Positions 30,970 to 43,129 of a stretch of DNA of 44,893 nt are shown here, in pieces; positions within the stretch are counted from its first letter, which is position 1, and every line of letters begins with the position of its first letter. The DNA lies in NCBI GenBank assembly GCA_900660155.1, contig CABFPE010000039.1, positions 1,658,901 to 1,703,793 of the forward strand, given 5' to 3'. The notes under the pieces are model-generated. The model searched no databases and was not told the DNA's origin. It was given only the letters and a program-made list of their open reading frames with translations. Made by a program: the position numbers and the translations under genes. Source of the stretch: Hofstenia miamia. Taxonomy: Eukaryota > Xenacoelomorpha > Acoela > Hofsteniidae.

Positions 30970-31024
<55 letters not shown>
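30970..31024. repeat. (TA)n microsatellite
   Basis: About 27 TA units, the longest such tract in the window. Confidence 0.95.
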
Positions 31025-31029
<5 letters not shown>

Positions 31030-32290
31030 ATATATATAAGCTGGTTTAATCAACAACAAAATCACACATGCGGTGATGCAAAAAGCTGATATTGTATAAA
31101 GCAAATTTCAAACTATTGGAACTATATTCCATCGGAAGAAATTAGGTTAATTTAATAATCTGGGAAATATTATGTTTAATTTTGTGCGTATGAAATTTGC
31201 TATGCAAATACATTTCTGAGAAAATGAAATAATGAATTATGACGTTTCTTTATCATCTAGAAACGCATCTACTCCCTGTCAGAAAGTTTTTGTCAGACAT
31301 TTCACTATGACATATTATGTCATTGATCTTTTAAAGAACTTGCCAGGATTTTCAAAAAATTTATTCCCGACGTCGATTTTGCAATAGAAAAATTCAAAGT
31401 GTATATTTCAAACACGTTTTACACCAAAACATATTAATCTATAAAACCATCTACGATTATTTATTGATGACTAAGCTTTCTTGTTCAAATTACGCTATTT
31501 CACTTTGTTGCAAAGCATGTAATGAACTTGCCAGTTGAATTATCACACAACACTTATTTCGAAGCAAATCAATTTAGTTTTCTTCCGATTAGTGGCGTGC
31601 AATTAAAATGATTCTGGAGATGTAGCAAAACAAATTTTATATTTTCTATGTATAAATTTTTTGTATAAGTTTCACTTTTGTATATCTTATATTTTTCCAT
31701 GAATTTAAATTGTGAACGTTTCTTTTTTATTTTATGCATATAGCTAAAATATATAAAACTAAAAGAGTAGCATCATTAATCATTCATATTTCTGTGGCAT
31801 TTGAGCTCAGTTAATATTGAATAATTTATAGGTCCCAAATAAATATAGTTAAAAAACTTTTTCACTAAAGCCAAACATAATTACTCATTTAGTAGGATGT
31901 GTCAACTGACATTTCTGTTTGAATGTCTTTGCAACCAAAAATGTATTAAATTTATTTTGGGCACTCCTTCCAATATTAGAAAAATACAAGGGTTCAAGTT
32001 TCTTTATTTACATGAGATCTTTCAAATTTCTTTTTGAAATCCTAAACATTACAGTTTCATTATTATAAACAGCTTCTCTTATTAATATTAGCAAGTTCTA
32101 TTAAAGTTCGGAACAACTCAATTTATAGCAAAGTACTCAGATTTTTTAGAAAATAAATTTAATTATTATTCTAGTTGCAATAGCTTAGATTGCAGATACT
32201 ATAAAAAATTTTTCTAACTTTAGATTTCATAGGAATTCCTCACAAACTTAGCAAAATATTCGCTCTTTATAAGATACAACAAGAAATTTT
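31025..32290. other. Intergenic, nothing recognised
   Basis: AT-rich sequence without support for any gene. Confidence 0.6.
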
Positions 32291-32300
32291 TTCATCGTTT

Positions 32301-32465
32301 AGCCCGGTAAACGGCCGTTATTTTTACCGGCCTTCCATGAAATTGAAAAGCGGCTGCATGCCGGTAAATTGCTGGGCCTGGCCGGCCGGTAGTCGGTTTC
32401 ATCTTTGACTCATACTGGGCGCCCGCGTCAGTCTTGTTAGCAGTTTGTAAGCGTCTGTCCACTAA
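32301..32465. repeat. GC-rich patch with repeated CCGGTAAA motifs
   Basis: CCGGTAAA (32304-32311) faces TTTACCGG (32323-32330) as an 8-bp perfect stem. GCCGGTAAA recurs near 32359, and GGCCGGCCGG lies near 32380. A 67-codon minus-strand open frame over this patch is explained by its composition and has no known domain. A MITE end or a relic of a GC-rich repeat is the likeliest explanation. Confidence 0.4.
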
Positions 32466-32495
32466 AACCAAACAGATATGCACCCATAAGCACAT

Positions 32496-34260
32496 TTTTT
32501 TGCTACTAAAAAAGTCTTGTATTCTGGGATCGATGTGAAATTTTGTTTACAAATTAAGAAAGACAAAACTTTAAGTTATCTCACAATTTTTTGAAATTTT
32601 TAAGCTAAGTTTCTAACTTATATATCTTTGCCTAACACTACGTAGGTTTTCCCATTCAAAATCATATAATTTTATTCCTCTTGAAATTATGATGGGAAAG
32701 TATGTTATCTACTTCAGTATGGTAAAAATGTTTCATTTTTTGCTGAAAACGCATTGGTTAAGTAAATAATTGTTATTACTAGCTTCTGCAAATGAACATG
32801 CATTCCACCACAAGGCACAAGTGTTTTATGAATTCCTTAATAAATGATACATTGCTCAGCCACTCTTAGTCATTATATAGTGCAACCAGTTATTCACAAA
32901 CGCATTACCCTACAAAGCTTTGACCAAGAATGAAAGTGATTTAATGGTTTTCGATTTGTATCAAAGCTTTTTTAAAATAGAATTAATTATTTTTGTACAG
33001 TCAAATTAATCTTTTAAGATTCGCTTAGATTAATATGAAAGGTTTCTTCAAATTTTAAGTGCTTGAACATTATAAGTTGAATACTGTCTTCAATAATTTT
33101 ACAAATTTATGATTTTTAATATGAAATACTAATGTTTTAATGCGTTGCAGTTTACAAATCTAGTTTTGAAAATTTAGTCTTATAAATGAATCAGATTTCA
33201 ATCTAATGTCTTAATATGTCCTTCATAAAGTTTTTTAAGATGACAATAGTTTCCTATTGAAATGAATTTTGACTATGAAATCACTGTGAAAAAAATTTGT
33301 AATATTCTTAGTATTTGAATGTTTGATTAAATTTTTAGAAAATATCTTTTAGAATTGTGAATCTATTCAACACCCTGATCCTAAGTAACCAAATACAGGT
33401 TGTTCCTAATATTATATACATGTTATGCATATGTGTTATGTAAATTATGATAGTGCTTAAAAATGCTATTATAAAATAATTGACAAATAACATTGGAAAA
33501 ATAAGTGATTTTGTTCAAAAAACAAAAGAGTTTTGGCAAAGCCAATTTTGCACTTAGCAAAAAATACAATGAAATAATTATGTATTGAAATAAATAACGA
33601 AGTCAATAGATATCTAATTTAAATATTTCATTTTTAATATTAGAATGTAAAATTGAAAAAAAATGCAAGGCCACATGTAATGCACAACAATCTTGGAGTG
33701 AAAATACTTAGATCTGTACAATTCAGTTTGATTGTCTAAGACATCGTTCAATTGTCGCCACTAATAAATTAATATCATTGCTTTTTGGGCTAAAACATTT
33801 CGCTATGACTACGGAACTATTTCTTTCCGTCAGACGTGATTTAACAAACATATTTGTCAATAGACTATTCCAAATTAAGTAGTTTTATTTATTAGTTGTT
33901 GGGTTGGTGATATTCAAAATTTCAAAATTATATGATCTACCGAATGTCCGTAAGAGTCAAAAGCAATTTATTGCAAAAAATCTTTGGTACAAGACTATAA
34001 ACTAAAAACTATTTACAAAATAATAGTAACATAGGCCTATACATGTGGTGTGTGTTTGTTGGGGATTTGTGTGTGTGTACATTATCTAGAATCATACGAA
34101 ATTTTCGAAGGAGTGTAGTGTATTATTGTCATTAAGTATGCATTGTCTGTGAAAGAAAAATTAATTGAAATTTACTCCGCATTAATTGAATTTAATAACG
34201 TGCTACATGCATATGGTAATTCATGGCATTTTTATATTGAGTATTTATTTTTTTCATGTC
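32496..34260. other. Intergenic, nothing recognised
   Basis: AT-rich, with a short TG-rich stretch at 34045-34080. Confidence 0.6.
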
Positions 34261-34735
34261 ATATCGAGTAAGTGATTTGATAGTCGGGTCGTGTCGGGTA
34301 AAGGAATCAAGAGTCGGGTCAGGTCAAGTAAATGAATTGATAGTCGGGTTGGGTTGGGTAAAAGAATCATTAGTCGAGTTAGCTCGGGTAAAGGAATCAA
34401 TGTTCGGGCCAGTTTGGGTAAAGGAATCAATAGTTGGGTCAGGTCGGGTAAAAGAATTAATAGTCTAGTTAGCTCGAGTAAAGGAATCAATGTTCGGGCC
34501 AGTTTGGGTAAAGGAATCAATAGTTGGGTCAGGTCGAGTTAAAAGAATTAATAGTCGGGTCAGGTCGGGTAAAGGAATCATTAGTCGGGTCACATCGGGT
34601 AAAGGAATCAATAGTCGGGTCAGGTCAGATAAAGGAACCAATAGTCGGGTCATGTCAAGTAAATGAATTGATAGTCGGGTCGGGTTGGGTAAAGGAATCA
34701 ATAGTCGGGTCAGGTCGGATTCGGTTGAACAAATT
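34261..34735. repeat. 30-bp minisatellite, about 16 units
   Basis: The unit is close to GTCGGGTCAGGTCGGGTAAA followed by GGAATCAATA. All units are 30 bp except one with an extra base near 34538. A 90-bp (three-unit) block beginning near 34371 is duplicated in tandem. A variant pair containing TCAAGTAAATGAATTG recurs about 330 bp apart. Because 30 is divisible by three, long open frames appear on both strands here; they are not genes. Confidence 0.95.
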
Positions 34736-35270
34736 GTACGTAGGGTTGTTTCGGGTACAGTTTTTTTATTGAATGCCCATCACTGCTTTAGACCTCATCA
34801 ATTTTGAGTATTAGTAATCAGATAAATTTAAAGGTTTCCTAAAGAAAACGAAATTTTCAAATACTTCCGCATAGGAAGCATTTTTTAACGCTAACATACA
34901 TCATTATATGGCATCACATTCAAAAATATAGTTATCAATATTCCATATTTCTAAACTTCCTAGTATGCTTGGAGTAATTGTTCGAAAATGTATATGAAAT
35001 GTTTAGTATCTCTGATGTCGTACTGATCAGCTTTCGAGATCTTTTATAGACGATTCTCTTGATTCAAGATCACATTGAATTGTCTTCTTCTAATAAGGAT
35101 ATTATTTGATCATTTTGCGTCTACATCTGCAAAATTCTTCTTCAAATGTACAATTTATGTTAAGAATAATTATTTAAGCTATTTAATTGAAATACATATA
35201 ATTAGAAAATTATTACTGAAATGAGAGGCGAATTTATATTTTACTAATTTTATATACGTGTTCAATGATG
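34736..35270. other. Intergenic, nothing recognised
   Basis: AT-rich sequence; no gene supported. Confidence 0.6.
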
Positions 35271-35378
35271 GATACATGTTTTCATGCCCAACCCACAATC
35301 GCAGAATACATTTCCCAAGCAATAATCCCCCTTGAGGCAATTCACATTTGTACAATCAATTTGATCTACACACATGAA
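35271..35378 (-). other. Possible EGF-like exon fragment
   Basis: A minus-strand open stretch has a cysteine pattern like an EGF domain: C-x4-C-x5-C-x5-C-x1-C-x6-C (CTNVNC, GDYC, NVFCDCGLGMKTC), with one more Cys upstream. EGF domains occur in extracellular proteins and are often encoded by single exons. The preceding AG at GTGTGTAG is a weak acceptor and no neighbouring exon is visible. It may be a host exon, a relic or chance. Confidence 0.3.
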
Positions 35379-35480
35379 TCTCGCACGCCCAATTTTCAAA
35401 TATTTGATGGAAAAGTTGTATGAAAATATAAATATTAAATTCAATTCAAAATAACCCAATACAAAGCATAACGACTTCAC

Positions 35481-37523
35481 AGTAAAAACAAAAACCCAGA
35501 TCTAAATTTATATTCTAAGAAATTCAGTGTTATTAATTTAAATGATCATTACATATATGTTCAAATTTGTAAATCCAATCCTCATGTTCTGGCCTAAGTG
35601 AGTCATACATAGGATATGTCCACAATTTGATTATGCCAAGTTTCTTGGTAAAATATAAACATGATTTTTAATTTAAAAAAGGTTTTTTATTGATGAAAAC
35701 CATACCAAGTTTTGTAAAAAGTTACTGATTTCTAATGATTTGTTGGAAAAGTTTTCAAAAAAATAATGTAAGCAGCGCCTACATATGAAGTATTGCTGTA
35801 TGAAGAATGGACTGCAGGACGTTAAATATACAAATAACCAAGTATTTTATGCACAGTTAAATCACTTAATTGCATTGTTGATAAAAAAACTTCAACTGCA
35901 AATAATTAAAGGATAATTCATAAATTAAATAAGGTTTGCCACGTCAATTCTGAATTGCTTCCGGCGTCCCTGCGACGGATGATTTTCCACAATCATTACA
36001 TATATACGTATGAACTAAACAGGAAACTAAATTGCTTGGCATTTGGTCTTTATTTTGAAACACATCTTTTGTTTTGTATGATGTAAATATTGGAATGATC
36101 TTTGGCTTTTTTAATTTTGTATTAATTATTCTATATTTTTCTTTAAATATCTTACTTAGTTTTCAATATAAGGAAGCTTTATATAAACATCAGTCTTGGT
36201 TTCATCAATGTTTTTTTCAGTAACGTGCATAGTGGTGTCATTTGAAAATAATGCAATATAATATTTCTTGATCGATTTGTGCGGATAACAGTTACTCTTT
36301 AAAATATTAAAAATTTTGCCAACTGCAGATGCTAGCTTTTGATAATTTTAAGATATCATTTTTAATCTATTAAACAAGGCCTTGATTGTATTGATTTTGA
36401 AAGATATGTTGAAATTTGAAATATAAGGGATGCATAATCCCGAATTTACCTCCTTGATGTGCCTCATATTTACTATTAAAATACTAAGGTGTTACAAAAT
36501 TTCCAAAACCAATTATAATATTTGTTGTAATACTTAGAAAACATTACATTTTGTATTTCAATTGAGCATGAAGAATAAACTACAATTATTTGAGATGTCT
36601 TAAATTTCTAACAATGGACATACTTTTGCACATCTATATTGCTTATTCTACTAGTGTTTCGCTTTCGTTTTAATCTAGTGCAACGTCATATATTTCAGAA
36701 AATAATTTCCCAACAATTTAACATTGGAATATTTAATTTTTGATCTTCATTGACAAAGTGAGTCATTGGTGTTCTAGCTTTTCCAAAGGATGGTTTCACT
36801 GAATGCTTCCGTGGGCAATCTAATTTTTTTCAGAAATTTGCATTTGTGTGTTGATATTCTTCACATTTGCTAAGCAATTTGAACTTTTTAATAATTTTTA
36901 AATTTTATTCATAAAGACAATTTTTTGAAAAATATCATAAACGTATTCAGTTATATATTTAAAAGTTTATTTAAAAGTAGAGCCCTGAGAATCCTTATTA
37001 TTAATGTAATACTATTTGTTTTTATTAGAATTCCTGTAAGTCTTGAGTGATAAAAGCAGAAATCATATTGCACTTTAAGCATTTAACCTTATTGAATATC
37101 AAGTTTGTGTTGGGATATCTTGTTTACTCCATGCTGATTTAATTCCCCAACTAGTTTCCACAAAATACCTATTTCTTGACTCTGTAGAAACAACGGTTTT
37201 TCAAATGCATATTTCTTAATTTTCAATCTACTTTAGTTTTTGTAAAGAATTGACAATTTGCGTATTCCGACTTCTTTTCTGGTTTTCCATTATTCAATAT
37301 AAAATATAAGCCAATATACCAATTTACTAGAAATAGATTGCAATTATTAAAAAAACAAAAGATATCAGTCTTTTAATTTGAGCTATTGATATGAAAACAT
37401 TAGATAGAGTAGTGAGGTAAATAACATCTATTATCCTACTTGCTGTCGATTTACTCAAAACACCCTTGCTAAGATGCATGTTATGCACTCTTGCTATTCT
37501 GTGCTGACAATTCAACTTCTGAA
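35481..37523. other. Intergenic, nothing recognised
   Basis: About 2 kb of AT-rich sequence; a short GC-richer stretch lies at 35960-35985 (CTTCCGGCGTCCCTGCGACG). Confidence 0.6.
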
Positions 37524-37547
37524 TATTATATATATATATATATATAT
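37524..37547. repeat. (TA)n microsatellite
   Basis: About 12 TA units. Confidence 0.9.
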
Positions 37548-39725
37548 GGCAGTTAAGATCAGAAAAACTTTACTGCTTCAGAATATGTGACTATATGTTA
37601 CTATTTTCAAGAAAAGCACCCAATACTGTATAATCAAATTCATGAATTTTTTCAATATCAAGTTGCTGTTTCACCATTTGCAAATATAACACATACTTTG
37701 AAGCTGTGCAAAGATTTTTCGAGTAACCCAGTAGGTAATGTGTTATTGTTTTAACGTTCAGTTGAATTTAATCATCATTAGAATAACTTAGCCAATATTT
37801 TTAATGAACGTGTGAATCAAGCTCAAATAAACTACTGCCATTGTTCGCTATTAAATTAGCACAGAACATCGAAATTGATTAAATTATTTTTTTAGCCTAA
37901 ATCTCCAGTTTTAAGGAATATTTTACGTATTTGAATTGTTAAATAATCAAAGATCAGCATTAAACAATTTAAGTCAAAGTTCTTATTGTTGTTCTAACGC
38001 TTGTGATCTTTTGCAAAAAAAACGGGTTGTATGAAAGTTGATTACATGACATATAATTCTATGTGGTCATTCTGGAGGCCAACGCTAACCATGGAAAAGT
38101 GCAAAGACATAATATGCTAAGTTCATCTATCTGTAAGCTTTTAAGAGATTGCATAATATATTTCATTCATATAGAGAGCTTGATAGTGATGAATCCCAAA
38201 TCAGATCACACTAAGCTGGTAGAGACGAGTGAATTTCAAGTCTAATTGAAACATACCGGTCTTAGTTTGGTTCTATACGAAACTGAGCTATTCCTTTTCT
38301 AGTGCCAATAGCCTATGCTAATGAATGAGCGACCTAGGGAGAAAGATGCACGATGTTGATTATATATAATTAGATTCCAAATGGCATCTAGTCCCAATTT
38401 TGCTAATGACTAATTGAATTAAATTGAAATTTACCATCGAATATGCAAATTTGTAAACAGCAACAGTAGACTCTTTAATGATTCATTGTTATTATGGGGA
38501 AATCGCTAATGAAGGACTATTATAACGACGATTCTCAACAGTTGAGTTATAGTGAAATCTCCGGTTCTTGTCCATTACTATTTTTCTACTCTTAGTTATT
38601 ACGTAGACAATATAACGAATCTCATTGTTGTAAAATAAACTGGAAAATAAGAAATTTATTTCGAGGTTTCACTCACAGCTGACTCTACTTCAATACAAAT
38701 ACAATGAGTTCTTAACCAAATGGAAGTTTGGTGCACTGTATTCTAAAAGAAATTGCATTTTTATTCAATAATTGATCTACATTTGTAATTTAGTAAGCTT
38801 ATTCACCTATTATTTTGATTGTCCTGCTATGCTCGTAGTTTCTGAAATATCACTTATTCAAAGTGCACATAATGACAACACATGACAACCATAGAATTAA
38901 ATGTTAAAACATTACATTTTCAGCAATGACTACATTTTACTAAACTAGCAAAATGCCTCACTATTCTTTAGCTGAGATTTTAACAACGTATTGGGTATAT
39001 CATTTATTTTTTGTGAACATTTATCTGAATAGAGACTTTCATATCTTTTCTTATGTGGGTTGTGGATATTAAACCCCATTGTCTGTGTAGATGTGTACTT
39101 TGAATAAAGTTTTGACTGCAAATTTTAGGTGTAGGGTTAAAATGGTTTGGACCATTTGCAGCAAAAAATGCAATGCACTTTTCTCAAAATGCAATTTGAC
39201 ATTTTCTTAGTAATTGATTATTTTAATTATTTTTAGGACAAAATAATTTAAGCTTTTTTATTGCAAATCTCGTTGCGCTTTAGTAAATCTCAAAAGTACA
39301 ATGATGGTAATTCATTAAAAATTTCGTTGGTTGATTTCTATTAAAAGCCGTTTCTCATAGCGTCTTGGCAGTCTTTTGATGTAATTGGTCTTTCAGATAG
39401 CATAATGGGAATACAAAAGTTATCTATCTAAGAATTATTCAAAGCCAATACTAGACAAAAGTGTTTATTATGCGAAAATACTGGTTAATGAGATAATAGA
39501 ATACATTAATTAACATTCTAGGCCCTAGTACATTTATCGAGGTCATGAGTTCTCAGACTTTAAGTGATTTTTTAGTGATAGTCATTGCTGCAATATTAAT
39601 GCCTTCGCTGCAGGAATAAGTCAAAATTCACTACAAATATGGGTAATTTTTTTTCACATCTTCAAATGCATAATATTAAATGGTTATTTACTATCAATGT
39701 TGTATATAACAAATATCTGAAAGGA
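37548..39725. other. Intergenic, nothing recognised
   Basis: AT-rich. A 60-codon plus-strand frame at 38063-38245 has no domain and no coding signature. Confidence 0.6.
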
Positions 39726-40004
39726 GGAACGCTGGTGCGGTTTTACCCGCGCGGGTTGCTGTGCGAAATCTATATAATGTAGTATATTTGACATCATTCA
39801 CTCAATTAATCAAAGTTGACATTTTTGCCTTAACTATTTGAAATGATACCGCCTCGTTGAACCAATCACATATCGACATTTAGAAAATAGCGGATATTTT
39901 GCGTGTGGGACAATTTTTCTAACAAGCATGCGCGTGCGGTGCGGTTGCGGATCCACTCACTGGCGGGTTTTGCAATTCGGTTATAAAAAATTACACCTGC
40001 GTCC
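39726..40004. mobile_element. MITE with GACGC..GGTG ends, copy 1
   Basis: This is a non-coding element with inverted ends: GGAACGCTGGTGCGGTTTT on the left faces the complement of AAAATTACACCTGCGTCC on the right. GCGGGTTGC-type degenerate repeats lie inside each end around an AT-rich middle. Copy 2 (42866-43129) is in the same orientation and shares TTGACATCA, GACAATTTTT and the right end. No target duplication was found, so its superfamily is open. Confidence 0.55.
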
Positions 40005-40684
40005 ATTAATGAATGTTTGTGTTTAACCAGCAATTTGTCCTAGGCTTTAGCTCAAAAACAAATAATTACCGCCCCCCCCCTAATCATTTAAATCGATATT
40101 ATCAAAGGTTCTGCAAATTCACTAAGATAACTAGCATGCAGAATTGCTTATAAATGTATAAAGACGTATTACTGCCTTGTTGCATAAAAGCATGTTTTAA
40201 CGAGGCAACTTCGACCAAACTAATGCCACTGCCTATAGAAATATTTTCATTGTGTAATTAATCAATTAATCTCACGAAAAAACCTAGTAGAGATTCAGAA
40301 AATTTTGCAGCAACTTCTGTTATAATAGAGAATTAAGAATCATTTCTGCTGCGGATTCTTGGAAACTATTTTAAGAGGTTTGCCGCTTAGTGAAGCACAG
40401 AGAGGCTCTGACATCCAAATTGGATAGAAATATTTGCTGTAATAATGAAATTGAAAAGAATAAACCCAGGTTTACCTGGAAGATTAAAACGACTGTTTTA
40501 TTCGTGAGATTAATCCTTCTGTAGTTGCTTGTCATGTGTATTCTAAACTAGCTGCAGTAAAAGTTAAACGAAAATTTTCATGTTACAAAATCTTACAGTG
40601 AACTTATCAAAATACGCTTTAATAATATTTAAATATATTTTTTCAAATAATGTATAATTTTTTCATTTTGAAATTGTTTGTGAA
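40005..40684. other. Intergenic, nothing recognised
   Basis: AT-rich, with one short C-tract (about 40070-40080). Confidence 0.6.
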
Positions 40685-40686
40685 TA

Positions 40687-42312
40687 CAGTACTGGAAATA
40701 TGTATTCGACCATCTTGCTATTTTCAATAAATAATGAACATTCATTGGATAGAGCGTGCCTAAAAGTATAACTAAGTGTTACTTTGATTAAGAAAGGAAA
40801 ATTTGTATGTCTAATACCATAAAATATCTAGATTAACAATTGGCTATTAAAGCAAAATTAGAAAACTTGTATTGGAAGAATGTATTCGCCCACCTGAAAA
40901 AATTTTAACAAATGAGCAAATCCGAAAAAGTAAATTCAAAATAAGATACATAAATTAATAATTGATGCAATACAAGCACTTAGCAACAAAATTGTCTTTT
41001 CTAATATTTTGTAGGGTGCCCCTTTGAGCGATTAACAGCTTCAAGGCGATCAGGGATTGAAGCAAAATGTCTTTTAATAAAGCTGTTGGGAATTTCATAA
41101 AATTTTTAATTTATTGCGCTCCACAGCTCGTCTTCAGTGTGAAGAGCATGCTGTCCAATTCGATGTTTGACCTCTTTCCACATATTTTCGATAATGTTGA
41201 GGTCTGGAGATTGGATCAGGCCAGTCAGCAAGGATGGCAACCCCATGATTGCTGAGGAAATTTTTCATTTTTTTTTAGTTATAAAATGAAGCACCATCCT
41301 TCTGATATATTGATCACTTGTAAGGAGTGGCAAGAGAGTTCCTTTTCTAGAATCCGTGCATATTAAGAGCTTTGGAGAGTACCAGTGATGTGAACATTCT
41401 TGCGAAAGCCACACTTCCATATTGCTCCCCATACCATTACAGACTTCCCACCATAATTCAAGGTCCCCGAGTAAGTTGAGGCAAAAATCTGAACTTCTGC
41501 CGAGTAAGTCTCTCTTTATCAACATTTCTTTTGATGAGTATAGCTCAAATCTTGACTCATCTGAAAATATAACATTTGACCAATATTTAGATGAATTGTC
41601 TCTCATTAAATGGGCCCACCTCACCCGACATAATCTTTGCTTTGAGGTTAAGAATAGCTTTCTGGGTGCCACAAAAGTTCCAATTGAGTACTTCTTCAGG
41701 ATGTTTCGCGCAGTTCTTGCTGTCACGAGGTGACCATCAGCCCATTCCTTTTGAAATTCCTCTGAATTTTTCCTGGGATTTTGCTTTGAAAGCCACATAA
41801 GAGCTGATTCGGAGGGTTTGGAGGTCTTCCGGATTTTAGCTTGGGGGCAATGATGTTTTCAGAAGTGAGGAGTCTGATTATATCCCTGACAGTACTTCGA
41901 GATCGCTCTACAAGTCAGGCTATATTACGTTGACTCATCCCTTTCAAATGTTTGGAGATAATCAACTCGCGGATGGCCAGAGGTACGTTACCAGGCATTA
42001 TATATGGCGAAGAAAAACTGTTATTAGACTTTTTCAATATAAATAGACTGAAAAGCTCAACCAATGAAATTTTTTACAGATTCTCTGATTTAGTCTGAAT
42101 ACATTTTTCCAAGTAAAGATTAGCTAACTACAAGCATTGTAGCATTTCTCCTTGAGATTTAAAGTAAACAGTGATAATTATGTCTCAACATTGATGAATT
42201 CCTCTTTCTGCATCCCCAAATCTAATTAAAAAATAACTGACATTCTTGGCGTCCATTTCTTAGAAATATTTATAACAAATCATGCGTGGCCGAATTCTTT
42301 TTTCCAGTACTG
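40687..42312 (-). mobile_element. Tc1-like DNA transposon, full length, inactive
   Basis: This 1626-bp element is flanked by TA on both sides (40685-40686 and 42313-42314), the Tc1/mariner target duplication. The 26-bp terminal inverted repeats start CAGTACTGG and match at 22 of 26 positions. A second copy of the repeat core lies inside each end: GGAAGAATGTATTCG at 40874 onward on the left, and on the minus strand GGAAAAATGTATTCAG at 42095-42110 on the right. This gives an IR/DR arrangement. A minus-strand transposase relic fills the middle. Confidence 0.92.
41001..41998 (-). pseudogene. Tc1-like transposase (DD34E), frameshifted
   Basis: This is a cut-and-paste transposase of about the family's usual length (998 bp, near 333 codons). 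The start is the ATG at 41996-41998. The N-terminal helix-turn-helix region (PLAIRELIISKHLKGMSQRN) is followed by an in-frame TGA, then RSRSTVRDIIRLL and a GRPPNPP linker. An open stretch at 41265-41798 holds the catalytic core: first Asp in VIFSDESRFEL (41559-41561) and an MVWG-like region in a shifted frame. The second Asp is in DGAS (41296-41298), again in another frame. The catalytic Glu is in SPDLNIIENMWKEVK (41187-41189). Several frameshifts and stops make it dead, but all three catalytic codons survive. Confidence 0.92.
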
Positions 42313-42314
42313 TA

Positions 42315-42865
42315 TTTTGCTATAGTTTTTCTGTATATTTCCAAACCCTACAGATAATAGTTAATCTGCGCAAATATTTCACTGAAAACTGTGCAATTGA
42401 ATTTTGAAACAGACTCAAAAAACGATCAACTATAACTGACACGTAATTTTATATATATATAAGATATCCGATAAATATCCCTAAATATTTATACATAGTT
42501 TTTTTATTACTAAGATAAGTATATATTCATTGGCTTAATATATACGAGATTTCTTCAAATAGCTGAATTTAATCAAATGTTAAAATTCCAGTAATTGTTC
42601 TTCTCTAAATATGTTAGTTCACTCTAATTCCCAACAAATTCTTCTCCCAAAACTCCTCTTTATTTCTTTAAATACTGATTTCTAACTTTAATTTGGAAAG
42701 GGAGGTCTCTTCTCAATTTCATAATTATTCGTCAATAAAGATCACTGGGCAGAAATTGATCAATAATTTGTATCCGTGCAAATGTCTATTGTAAACTAAA
42801 TGTTCCATTTTATTCTTTGTCAATAGTTTAATCACCATAAAAATATAGCGCACGGGACAAAGATA
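42315..42865. other. Intergenic, nothing recognised
   Basis: AT-rich spacer between the Tc1-like element and a MITE. Confidence 0.6.
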
Positions 42866-43129
42866 GACGCGAGTCGGTGCAGTTCGGGTACTGAATTTCA
42901 AATGCCACGCAGGCTGGACGTTTTTATATTGCTACATGTTTAATACTAAACTAATACAATATAAATTATACTACGATATATTCATTGACATCAATTAAGC
43001 AAAACTAATAGAAAGTCAATTCGGTGATTGACAATTTTTTCTTAATTACTTGCAAATAGCGGGTGGGTTGCGGGTGCGATTGAATTTTTCTACAGGCATT
43101 CAATGCAGTTAAAAATTGCACCCGCGTCC
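42866..43129. mobile_element. MITE with GACGC..GGTG ends, copy 2
   Basis: The left end GACGCGAGTCGGTGCAGTT and the complement of the right end (AATTGCACCCGCGTC) are inverted repeats. The similarity extends inward for about 50 bp, through ACTGAATTTCAAATGCC-type sequence. It is homologous to 39726-40004 in the same orientation. The right part is GC-rich (GCGGGTGGGTTGCGGGTG). Short open frames at 43103-43388 start in its end and are not genes. Confidence 0.55.

Noticed and set aside
32292..32495. 67-codon minus-strand frame with Gly/Arg/Pro-rich end
   Set aside because: It is explained by the GC-rich repeat patch with CCGGTAAA motifs; no domain.
34254..34772. Several long open frames on both strands
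   Set aside because: They are produced by a 30-bp tandem repeat whose unit length is divisible by three; the peptides are simple repeats.
41422..41800. Plus-strand open frames of 69-103 codons
   Set aside because: They are antisense shadows of the Tc1-like transposase relic on the minus strand.
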